Origin: Thermacetogenium sp. UBA4966
GTDB lineage: Bacteria > Bacillota > DSM-12270 > Thermacetogeniales > Thermacetogeniaceae
Length of the DNA: 19,261 nucleotides
Assembly: GCA_002397275.1 (NCBI GenBank)
Contig: DHAA01000139.1
Coordinates: forward strand, 1 to 19,261
Direction of reading: 5' to 3'
The notes under the pieces were generated by a model that saw nothing but the letters and a program-made list of their open reading frames with translations, was not told the DNA's origin and searched no databases. The position numbers and the translations under genes are program-made. Every line of letters begins with the position of its first letter. Within the stretch, counting starts at the first letter, position 1. This document shows positions 1 to 6,580 of the stretch, in pieces.

Positions 1-15
1 TCTATTAATATTTTG

Positions 16-43
16 GGTGGGAAAGCAAGAGAGCTTTCCCGCC
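16..43. repeat. Hairpin-forming inverted repeat
   Basis: Arms 16-26 and 33-43 pair over 11 positions, one of them a T-G wobble at 18/41. The core is 8 perfect pairs (GGGAAAGC with GCTTTCCC) around a 6-base AAGAGA loop. In the minus direction it is followed by an A-rich stretch rather than a T-run, so a terminator role is not supported. Its function is unknown. Confidence 0.5.
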
Positions 44-70
44 TTGATTGCTCAAAACGCGAAACCGGGA

Positions 71-117
71 GGAAGTGTCAAGGACAGCACAGCCGCTTGT
101 TTATCCTTGATACTCCC
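71..117. repeat. Imperfect inverted repeat downstream of aadK-like gene
   Basis: Positions 71-84 pair with 104-117, with one mismatch and one wobble in 14, around a 19-base loop. The core is TCAAGGA against TCCTTGA. It lies 28 bases past the stop of the adenylyltransferase gene in the minus direction. It could be a weak transcription-end structure or a remnant of the insertion boundary, but no U-tract follows. Confidence 0.4.
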
Positions 118-144
118 TTTCAGTTTTACTATAAGTCAAATGCT

Positions 145-1008
145 TTAATATATTTTTTCTGCATTGGGCGGCAGATTTCTAATATGCTTAAAATAACTTT
201 TGCTATTGTCAGCTTCAACCAAATCATATGAAAAGTTCAATTTTTCACTTACTTCAATAGCGATTTCCCCGAACAAATCACACATATTAAAAACAGCGTC
301 CCAAATGGTATTTACTTGTGCTAACGAATATGTTCGGAGATATTTCTGATAAATCTCTTTTGAAATATATTTGTCCATGTATTTTGCGGATTTACCCACG
401 CTTACAGAAAAATTGTTTTCAATCCCGATTTTCCATTCCAACAACCGCCTGAGCATAGGCCTTATCTGGAAATTTATCATGTCCATAACATATGGAATTT
501 CTTCACGCCGCAACCCTTTAGCGACATTGTTTAGGCACCACCAAAATTCGTTACATGTACAACGAAATTGTTCCGGCATCGGTTTTCTAGCCCAATATCT
601 TTCATCTGATAACATTTGCTTTGCTGGCATAAGGTTATCCTTATCCACCAAAGTTTTATATAATTCAAGGCTGTCTAGCGCATATTCCAATGTGCATACA
701 TGCAAGTCCAGCCTGTTTCCATCAGCAAATTGAATTAACCACCCATAACAATTTTCAACATCAGAAGGATAGTATATATTTTCCTCTGGATATTGCATAT
801 ATAAGCGTTTACCAAAACGGTTAATCCATTCTTTATCCTCTCTAAAGGACTTTGTTTCCATTACGACATATATGACATCATAATCTTGAAATAAGTCTTT
901 CGGCACATTTGGATTAGCGCGAGAACCTTCTAAATATGCCGCACGAATACGAACGTCATTATTGGCAATATCTATAATTAAATCTAACATCTCTTTTTCT
1001 GAACGCAT
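145..1008 (-). CDS. aadK: Aminoglycoside 6-adenylyltransferase-like nucleotidyltransferase
   Basis: Predicted to transfer AMP from ATP to the 6-hydroxyl of streptomycin-type aminoglycosides (ANT(6), PF04439). The 287 residues match the roughly 284 of Bacillus AadK. The nucleotidyltransferase core is complete: G28-S29-R30, the metal-binding D42-x-D44 in DYDVIYVV, and a third acidic residue D101 in FADGNRLDLHV. I chose ATG 1008 because AAAGGTGA sits a few bases upstream; an in-frame TTG at 1023 has no such site. The gene is much more AT-rich than its neighbours, has its own promoter-like sequence, and sits directly behind rluD, which suggests horizontal acquisition. Family membership is clear. 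The substrate is inferred, because many chromosomal homologues have not been tested for resistance. The symbol is used in the family sense. Confidence 0.85.
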   Translation of the reverse strand: MRSEKEMLDLIIDIANNDVRIRAAYLEGSRANPNVPKDLFQDYDVIYVVMETKSFREDKEWINRFGKRLYMQYPEENIYYPSDVENCYGWLIQFADGNRLDLHVCTLEYALDSLELYKTLVDKDNLMPAKQMLSDERYWARKPMPEQFRCTCNEFWWCLNNVAKGLRREEIPYVMDMINFQIRPMLRRLLEWKIGIENNFSVSVGKSAKYMDKYISKEIYQKYLRTYSLAQVNTIWDAVFNMCDLFGEIAIEVSEKLNFSYDLVEADNSKSYFKHIRNLPPNAEKIY

Positions 1009-1044
1009 ATATTCACCTTTCAATCTCGAATTGTTGTCAATTTT

Positions 1045-1073
1045 ATTGTATCATGCTTGCCTGGCCTCGTCAT
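1045..1073 (-). promoter_or_regulatory. Predicted promoter of the adenylyltransferase gene
   Basis: On the minus strand an extended -10, TGA-TACAAT (1045-1053), lies 17 bases from a -35-like ATGACG (1068-1073). The -35 overlaps the stop codon of the pseudouridine synthase gene. The start would fall near 1038, about 30 bases before the ATG. A perfect TTGACA also occurs nearer the gene, around 1034-1039, but no -10 fits between it and the ATG. Confidence 0.5.
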
Positions 1074-1999
1074 GATTCACCCCGCAGCCTGACCAGGATA
1101 TCTGCAAACACTTCGGGCAGCGGCGCTTGAAGCGTCAGCAGCTGGGAAGTGCGGGGATGGCGAAAGGTGATCTGGTAGGCGTGAAGAGCCTGCCCCGGCA
1201 GACGCAAGGGGTTGCGGCGGTAACCGTAGACGCTGTCTCCGGCAACCGGGTAACCGGCGTAGCAAAGGTGCACGCGAATCTGGTGTGTGCGCCCGGTTTC
1301 CGGGAATACATCGAGCAGGGTATAGCCGCGGTATCTTTCTCCGACGCGGTAGCGGGTGCGCGCCTCCCTTGCTCCTCTGGTCCCTCCGGGCAAGACAGCC
1401 ATCTTTTTGCGTTCTCTGGGGTTCCTCCCCAGGGGAGCGTCGATCAGGCCCTCTTTTTCGCGGACCTCCCCGTGCACCAAAGCCAGATACCTTTTTTTCA
1501 TCTCTCGCCCTTTCAACTGCCGCGCCAGCTCCAGGTGCGCGAAATCGGTTTTGCTCACCAGCATGATGCCGGAGGTGTCCTTATCCAGGCGGTGTACGAT
1601 CCCCGGCCTTAAATCCCCGCCGGCCTCAGAAAGATGAGCGCAATAATTGAGCAGAGCGTTGACCAGGGTTCCTCTGCGGTGACCGGCGGCCGGGTGAACC
1701 ACCATCCCCTGAGGTTTATTGATCGCCATTAAATCCTGGTCCTCATAGATGATTTCCAGGGGGATCTCCTCCGGGACCGGCAGGGGCGCCTCCGGCGGAG
1801 GCAGCTGCATTTCGATCAGATCGCCCGGCCGCACCTTGTAGCTGGAGCGTTTACATGCGGAATTAACCCGGACAAGCCCTCTTTCTATAAGATCCTGAGC
1901 CTGGGAACGGCTTAACAGCGGAGGCCGACCGGCGAGGAACCGATCCAGGCGCCGTCCCTCCGCTTCCGGAGGCGCCTTAAAGCGGTATTCCCGCGTCAC
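1070..1999 (-). CDS. rluD: RluA/RluD-family 23S rRNA pseudouridine synthase
   Basis: Isomerises uridines in RNA to pseudouridine, probably in the large ribosomal subunit. An N-terminal S4 RNA-binding domain (about residues 10-65, starting RRLDRFLAGR) precedes the synthase domain. The catalytic signature HRLDKDTSG carries the nucleophile Asp at about residue 139, and later family blocks (GRTHQIRVHL, AGYPVAGDSVYG) are intact. I chose GTG 1999 because it lies 8 bases from AGGAGG; an in-frame GTG at 2005 lies only 2 bases from it. The ribosome site overlaps the lspA stop codon, so the two are probably coupled. The lspA-rluD pair corresponds to lspA-ylyB of Bacillus. RluB/RluC-type target specificity cannot be excluded. 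Confidence 0.93.
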   Translation of the reverse strand: MTREYRFKAPPEAEGRRLDRFLAGRPPLLSRSQAQDLIERGLVRVNSACKRSSYKVRPGDLIEMQLPPPEAPLPVPEEIPLEIIYEDQDLMAINKPQGMVVHPAAGHRRGTLVNALLNYCAHLSEAGGDLRPGIVHRLDKDTSGIMLVSKTDFAHLELARQLKGREMKKRYLALVHGEVREKEGLIDAPLGRNPRERKKMAVLPGGTRGAREARTRYRVGERYRGYTLLDVFPETGRTHQIRVHLCYAGYPVAGDSVYGYRRNPLRLPGQALHAYQITFRHPRTSQLLTLQAPLPEVFADILVRLRGES

Positions 2000-2014
2000 C
2001 GTCACCCCCTCCTT

Positions 2015-2491
2015 TTAGCTTGTTTTTCTCAATAAAGCAATAAACAAAAAAGCGGCTCCGATAAAAATAAAAACATCCGCCGCATTAAAGACCGGCGCCG
2101 CGTTATAGAACGGCCAGATCCGAAAATCAAGAAAATCAACGACATACCCGCCGCGCAGCCTGTCGATTAAGTTGCCCATCACTCCGCCCGTTAAAACAGC
2201 CAGCGCACAGGTCATTTTCAGGTTTCTTGCGGAAAAATAGGCAGGCAAGGTCACAACTACCAGGATGAAGAAAACGGCCAGCACCACAAAGATCTCTGTT
2301 CGATAAGCGAGGATGCCGAACGCTCCCCCCGGGTTTCTCACATAGGTGATATAAAAGAAATCTTTTATGACGGCAAGCGAATCGCCGGGCTGCATACTGT
2401 TAACGATAATCAATTTGGTTAATTGATCCACAGTCAGAGCCACAAAAGTGATCAACATGTATAAAAAGACGTTTAACGTTTCTTTGCTCAA
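2015..2491 (-). CDS. lspA: Signal peptidase II (lipoprotein signal peptidase)
   Basis: Integral membrane aspartic protease that removes signal peptides from diacylglyceryl-modified prolipoproteins. At 158 residues it has the usual length, with four hydrophobic segments (about 8-30, 65-86, 92-107 and 135-154). Conserved blocks are visible: NPGGAFG, GGVMGNLIDR, VVDF and FNAADV. D119 and D139 are the expected catalytic pair. It starts at TTG 2491, and that codon overlaps the TGA of the glycosyltransferase gene. The ribosome site (GGGGGAG) lies inside the end of the upstream gene, so translation is probably coupled. Confidence 0.96.
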   Translation of the reverse strand: MSKETLNVFLYMLITFVALTVDQLTKLIIVNSMQPGDSLAVIKDFFYITYVRNPGGAFGILAYRTEIFVVLAVFFILVVVTLPAYFSARNLKMTCALAVLTGGVMGNLIDRLRGGYVVDFLDFRIWPFYNAAPVFNAADVFIFIGAAFLFIALLRKTS

Positions 2492-3666
2492 TCTTTCTCC
2501 CCCATTTGCCGAAGCATTTCCTGATCACCGGCCAATAAAGCAGTATAGGCCTTCTCCAAACGCAGCGCCATTTTATCCGCGGCCAATGCCTCTGCTTGCC
2601 TCAGCGCGGATGCAGACATCCGTCTTTTTAGCTGAGGGTCATGGAGAATGGAAAGGGTCTTCTCGGCAAATTCATGCTCCTCACCCCGGCAGAGGTATCC
2701 AGTAACGCCGTCATCCACCATAGCCAGGGAACCGTAAGCCGCTTTGGCAACCACCGGCAGGCCCGCGGCCATGGCTTCCACCAGTACAATCCCCTGGGTT
2801 TCCGTCACAGAAGGAAAGACAAAAAGATCAGCTGACCTGTACGCCCCGGCAACGGTTTCCGGGGGCAGCTTCCCGGTGAATACAACTTTCCCCTCAATAC
2901 CAAGGTTCGCAGCCGAAGAGCGCAGGCTTCTCTCCTCAGGGCCGCCGCCGACCAGCACCAGGACCGCCTCCCTCTCCTGCGCGGCGATGAGGGCGAAGGC
3001 GCTCAATAAAAAGGAGAGGTTCTTTTCTTTGCCGATTCTCCCGACAAAGAGCAAAACCTTTTTTTGAGCGGAAATCCCAAAGTTTTCCTGGAGAAAGGAT
3101 GAGCCTCCACTCTGGAAACGCTCCGGGTAGATGCCGGTGGGAATCGCCAGCACAGGCTTGTATACCCCCTGTTCCCTGATCATCTCTTTGATCACCCCGG
3201 TCGGTGTGATCACCAGGTCGCAGCGGTTGCAGAAATTGCCGGCGTACCTGATTATACCCTTTTTCGTCAGCTGCCCGGCGAACGGGGCATAGTGCATATA
3301 TTGATCATAGAGGGTGTGGTAAGTAAAAACAAGAGGCACATTTAAATGACGCGCCAAACCGGCCCCTACCTGCCCGAGCATAAAAGGGGAGTGCACATGG
3401 ATCAGGTCCAGTCCGATGCGGGAGGCATACTTCCTGGCTTTCCAGGAAAGAGGCAGAGCTATATAAAATTCCCTGTTAAAAATAGTGTGAAAAGAAGGGA
3501 AACGAAAGAGACGGGGCTCTTTTTTACCCTTCACCTGAGGATAATCCGGCGCAAAAACAAATATCTCATGCCCCAGACGCGACAGCTCGCGGGAAAATGT
3601 TTCAATGGATAAAACAACGCCGCTGACATAAGGCCGGTAACTATCGGAAAAAACGCCGATTTTCAT
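2488..3666 (-). CDS. GT4-family glycosyltransferase, possibly diacylglycerol glucosyltransferase-like
   Basis: A 392-residue GT-B fold retaining glycosyltransferase. The N-terminal half begins MKIGVFSDSYRPYVSGV, the pattern of GT4 enzymes that glycosylate membrane diacylglycerol or phosphatidylinositol. The C-terminal half has the donor-site elements FVGRIGKEKN, VGGGPEE and the E-x7-E motif (E289 and E297 in TETQGIVLVEA). There is no transmembrane segment, so it is probably cytoplasmic or membrane-surface. The ribosome site before ATG 3666 is weak. It sits between the YteA-like gene and lspA, where Bacillus has no such gene. Glycolipid synthesis is a guess from resemblance; other lipid or polysaccharide acceptors are possible. 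Confidence 0.85.
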   Translation of the reverse strand: MKIGVFSDSYRPYVSGVVLSIETFSRELSRLGHEIFVFAPDYPQVKGKKEPRLFRFPSFHTIFNREFYIALPLSWKARKYASRIGLDLIHVHSPFMLGQVGAGLARHLNVPLVFTYHTLYDQYMHYAPFAGQLTKKGIIRYAGNFCNRCDLVITPTGVIKEMIREQGVYKPVLAIPTGIYPERFQSGGSSFLQENFGISAQKKVLLFVGRIGKEKNLSFLLSAFALIAAQEREAVLVLVGGGPEERSLRSSAANLGIEGKVVFTGKLPPETVAGAYRSADLFVFPSVTETQGIVLVEAMAAGLPVVAKAAYGSLAMVDDGVTGYLCRGEEHEFAEKTLSILHDPQLKRRMSASALRQAEALAADKMALRLEKAYTALLAGDQEMLRQMGEKD

Positions 3667-3681
3667 GGCTGGTTCAATCCG

Positions 3682-4332
3682 TCAGGGTGCTCCCGGAGGC
3701 CCCTCGTCGTCTCTCCCGCGCAAATCCTGATAGAGCATCCCGTCTTCATCCTTGTATACAGATATATTCTCAATATCTTCAACAGCTCCCTCTCCCTCAT
3801 CACCGTTTTCCAATTCAGAGGAGGTCCCAAAACGCTCCACCGCCTGCCAGGCATCCTCCCCGTCGAACTGCGTCTCCCCTTTTGCGGAGAGCCGGTTCTC
3901 GGCAAACCCTCCAAAAGGAGGCATCACCACCCCTTCCTCCACCGGACGCCTGCCGGGGGTTGCTTGATCGTCAAGCTGTTGACGGCATCGCCGGCAAAAG
4001 GTCGTGGCAGGCACAGCCTCCAATCTATCCTCAGGGATTTGTCGTCCGCACCCCTCACATATTCCATAATTACCGTCTCTAATCCTCCCCAGGGCATCGT
4101 CGATTTCTTGCAGCTGCCGCCGGGCGAGATCCTTGAGCCCTAAATCTTTGCTGTGTTCAAAAGTCTCGGTTCCAATATCCGCGGGGTGATTGTCATACAT
4201 CGATAGTTCCTGCAGGGAGTCCCTGAGCCCTCCCGCCGCTTCAGCCTCTTCCAGAGAGGAGAGGCTATCCTGCGCTCTCCTTTTTTCTCTTGCCAGCAGC
4301 CGGCGAAAGTAAGTGAGTTTATCTTGTTCCAA
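3682..4332 (-). CDS. TraR/DksA-type zinc-finger protein, YteA family
   Basis: A 216-residue member of the YteA/YlyA group of DksA-like proteins. The N-terminal helical part (about 1-85) is charged and coiled-coil-like. A C4 zinc finger follows (C92, C95, C113, C116, in CEGCGRQIPEDRLEAVP), and the C-terminal tail has the family block MPPFGG then FDGEDAWQAVERFGTS. DksA relatives act on RNA polymerase, and Bacillus YlyA has been linked to late sporulation transcription. The position between ileS and lspA matches ylyA. It starts at TTG 4332, preceded only by a poor purine-rich stretch, so the start is the least certain part. Confidence 0.9.
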   Translation of the reverse strand: MEQDKLTYFRRLLAREKRRAQDSLSSLEEAEAAGGLRDSLQELSMYDNHPADIGTETFEHSKDLGLKDLARRQLQEIDDALGRIRDGNYGICEGCGRQIPEDRLEAVPATTFCRRCRQQLDDQATPGRRPVEEGVVMPPFGGFAENRLSAKGETQFDGEDAWQAVERFGTSSELENGDEGEGAVEDIENISVYKDEDGMLYQDLRGRDDEGPPGAP

Positions 4333-4352
4333 GAGGCATCATCTCTTTTCTT

Positions 4353-4688
4353 TTAGATCTTCCCATCCAGCTGCAGCTGCACCAAACGCACCAGGTCCGC
4401 GATAAAATCGCTCACCACGGGAAGGTTGAGGACAACGATGCGCTGCAAAACATAAAGGACAAGAGCCCCCAGCAGCGTAAAACCCACAGCTATGCCCAGC
4501 CCCCGGGCAAGCCCGGAAATAAAATTGATTAAGAGAAGACGCTTGGGTTTGTTCAGCAGCTCCACATACTCGGCAAGCTTCATGCGTTCAATGTTAAGGG
4601 ACAGTTCCTCTATTTTCCGCTGCAATGCTTCAATGAGTTCCGCAGTAATCATTCGCATCTTTTTCCCCTGAATTAGAGTGTTCCCCAA
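4353..4688 (-). CDS. DUF5665 small membrane protein
   Basis: A protein of 111 residues with an amphipathic, charged helix (about 17-48, likely coiled coil), a YVELLNKPKRLLL block and one hydrophobic segment (about 56-83) rich in glycine. This is the layout of DUF5665 proteins found in spore-forming Firmicutes; their function is unknown. TTG 4688 has GAGGG six bases upstream, while ATG 4658 also has a GGGG stretch nearby and would give 101 residues. It lies 47 bases after the DUF711 gene and 20 bases before the YteA-like gene, so it is probably in the ileS operon. Confidence 0.8.
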   Translation of the reverse strand: MGNTLIQGKKMRMITAELIEALQRKIEELSLNIERMKLAEYVELLNKPKRLLLINFISGLARGLGIAVGFTLLGALVLYVLQRIVVLNLPVVSDFIADLVRLVQLQLDGKI

Positions 4689-4735
4689 AACTAACCCTCT
4701 TTATCCGGGGGCGGCGCCTCGTGTTTAAAAATTCA

Positions 4736-6103
4736 TCAATTGGTCAGGGCCTGCAAAGGCGCGGGGATTCTCCCCCCCCTGTTGATGAAGGCAGCCGAAC
4801 TATAACCGCTCACCTCCATCACCGGGCCGCCCCCCAAAAGCCCTCCAAACTCTGCCCGGTCACCCTTTTTCTTTCCCGGCGCCGGTATCAAACGCACCCC
4901 TGTGGTTTTTTTATTGATCATTCCGATCGCCGCTTCATCAGCAATAATGGCCGCGATCGTCTCCGCGGGTGTATCCCCCGGGATGACCACCATATCCAAA
5001 CCGACTGAACAGATGCAGGTCAGGGCCTCCAGCTTTTCAATGGTCAGCGCCCCTTCCACAGCGGCGCGCGCCATCCCTTGATCCTCACTGACCGGGATAA
5101 AGGCGCCGCTCAGACCGCCGACAGAGGACGAGGCCATAGCTCCTCCCTTTTTGACCGCATCATTGAGCACAGCCAGCGCGGCGGTGGTACCCGGCGCTCC
5201 GCACCTCTCCAAACCCATGGCCTCCAGGATTTCCGCCACACTGTCCCCCACCGCGGGGGTCGGCGCCAGCGAAAGGTCGACGACCCCAAAGGGAATACCC
5301 AGCTTCCTGGAGGCGGTGCGCCCAAACAGCTCCCCCATACGCGTGATCTTAAACGCGGTTTGCTTGATCAGGGAGGCCAAAGAAGCGAAGTCCGCCTTGG
5401 GGTGATTCCTGACCGCATTGAGGATCACCCCCGGGCCGCTGACCCCCACATTGATCACGCACTCCGGTTCTCCTACGCCATGGAAAGCACCTGCCATAAA
5501 GGGATTATCCTCAGGAGCATTACAAAAAACCACCAGCTTGGCGCAACCCAGCCCGTCTTTGTCCGCGGTTCTCTGCGCGGTCTCCTTGATCACCTCTCCC
5601 ATTTTAGCGACAGCTTCCATATTGATGCCGGACCTGGTCGTTCCCACATTCACCGCGGCGCAAACGCGCTCCGTCTCCGAGAGAGCGCGCGGCAGAGAGT
5701 CGATCAGCTTAATGTCCCCGCCTGTAAAGCCTTTATGAACCAGAGCCGCAAAACCTCCGATAAAATTGACTCCAATTTCCCGGGCGGCGTCATCCAGGAC
5801 CTGTGCCAGAGAGCAGTAATCATCATCCCCCGAACACTCGGCGACCAGCGCGATAGGGGTGACCGCCACCCTCTTGTTGATAATAGGTATGCCGAAGCTG
5901 CGCTCCAGCTGTTCCCCGGTCTCTACCAGGTTTCCCGCATAGCGTACAATCTTTTCATATATTTTTCTCCCCGCGGCCTTGAGGTCGGGGTCCGCGCAAT
6001 CCCGCAGGCTGATCCCCATGGTAATGGTTCTGATATCGAGGTTCTCCAACTCTACCATATTTATTGTTTCAAAAATCTCATCTTGCGTATAGGAAAAAGG
6101 CAT
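4736..6103 (-). CDS. DUF711/UPF0210 (PFL-like) family protein
   Basis: A 455-residue full-length member of UPF0210 (DUF711), related in fold to pyruvate formate-lyase-type enzymes but of unknown reaction. The N-terminal half contains NLDIRTITMGISL; the C-terminal half is glycine-rich (SSSVGGLSGAFIPVSEDQGM, EFGGLLGGGPVM). There is no membrane segment. ATG 6103 has AAAGGGTGA upstream. It follows the ACT-domain gene by 16 bases. This ACT (UPF0237) plus UPF0210 pair is conserved as neighbours in many bacteria, and the ACT partner has been proposed to bind a small molecule and regulate it. Here the pair lies behind ileS and its T-box, which suggests a link to amino-acid supply, but that is inference. 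Confidence 0.9.
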   Translation of the reverse strand: MPFSYTQDEIFETINMVELENLDIRTITMGISLRDCADPDLKAAGRKIYEKIVRYAGNLVETGEQLERSFGIPIINKRVAVTPIALVAECSGDDDYCSLAQVLDDAAREIGVNFIGGFAALVHKGFTGGDIKLIDSLPRALSETERVCAAVNVGTTRSGINMEAVAKMGEVIKETAQRTADKDGLGCAKLVVFCNAPEDNPFMAGAFHGVGEPECVINVGVSGPGVILNAVRNHPKADFASLASLIKQTAFKITRMGELFGRTASRKLGIPFGVVDLSLAPTPAVGDSVAEILEAMGLERCGAPGTTAALAVLNDAVKKGGAMASSSVGGLSGAFIPVSEDQGMARAAVEGALTIEKLEALTCICSVGLDMVVIPGDTPAETIAAIIADEAAIGMINKKTTGVRLIPAPGKKKGDRAEFGGLLGGGPVMEVSGYSSAAFINRGGRIPAPLQALTN

Positions 6104-6119
6104 TTATTTGTCACCCTTT

Positions 6120-6566
6120 CTAAACCCGGTGCATGTATTGAAAGACATCTTCATGCTGCAGAGTGATCTTTAAACCCATTTCCTCTCCGGCCTTTTCCAG
6201 CTTCTGCTGCAGTTCCGCGAAATCACTCTGTGAACGGGACAGGTCCAGGATCATGACCATGGCAAAAAAACCTTGCAAGACTGTCTGGCTGATGTCCAGA
6301 ATATTAACATGGGAAGCGGCAAGAATGCCGGAGACCAGCGCGATGATACCTACCTGGTCGCGGCCGATGACCGTGGCGATAGCGTGTTCCGTCCCCCGCT
6401 CCTCTTCCTGGGCTTCCGCGGCAGGGTCGTCGTCAAAGCGCAGGTTGATCCCTCTTGCAGCGATCAACTCCCGGGCCGAACGGGTGACGACCGACCCCGC
6501 GGCCACCCTTAATTCGGCGTGATCGGGGAGCGCCGCAATTTTTGCTTTAGTAATTACATCTTTCAT
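6120..6566 (-). CDS. ACT-domain protein with N-terminal extension (UPF0237-like)
   Basis: A protein of 148 residues. The C-terminal part (about 60-148) is an ACT domain of the UPF0237/GcvR-like kind (IATVIGRDQVGIIALVSGIL, then NILDISQTV and FAMVMILDLS). Standalone UPF0237 proteins are about 90 residues, so about 55 residues are added at the N-terminus. This part contains LRVAAGSVVTRSARELIAAR, which resembles a short motif near the start of some microcompartment-linked proteins. I chose ATG 6566 because AAGGGG lies 8 bases upstream; GTG 6575 would overlap that site. It starts 14 bases after the ileS stop and is followed by its usual partner, DUF711. A ligand-sensing role is inferred from the ACT fold. 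Confidence 0.85.
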   Translation of the reverse strand: MKDVITKAKIAALPDHAELRVAAGSVVTRSARELIAARGINLRFDDDPAAEAQEEERGTEHAIATVIGRDQVGIIALVSGILAASHVNILDISQTVLQGFFAMVMILDLSRSQSDFAELQQKLEKAGEEMGLKITLQHEDVFQYMHRV

Positions 6567-6580
6567 TGATGTCACCCCTT

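Larger units (their letters stand above)
1..144. other. Non-coding left edge with two inverted repeats
   Basis: No credible gene is seen between the window edge and the end of the adenylyltransferase gene. The stretch carries a compact 11-pair hairpin (16-26 with 33-43) and an imperfect 14-base inverted repeat (71-84 with 104-117). Neither is followed by a T-run on either strand, so neither is a clear intrinsic terminator. Confidence 0.5.

Noticed and set aside
16..43. Intrinsic terminator at the left edge
   Set aside because: The stem is strong, but it is followed by A-rich sequence in the minus direction and by no T-run in the plus direction.
13..231. 72-codon plus-strand frame at the left edge
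   Set aside because: It crosses both hairpins and the end of the adenylyltransferase gene on the opposite strand, and its second half is the antisense of that gene.
1031..1040. TTGACA near 1034-1039 as the -35 of the adenylyltransferase gene
   Set aside because: A -10 at normal distance would fall inside the start region of the gene and no TATAAT-like sequence is there. The extended -10 at 1045-1053 fits better.
5078..6166. Plus-strand open frame of 362 codons
   Set aside because: It lies antisense to the DUF711 gene, which has clear family motifs and a good ribosome site. The plus-strand translation is Arg/His/Gln-rich with no recognisable domain, as expected of a shadow in GC-rich DNA.
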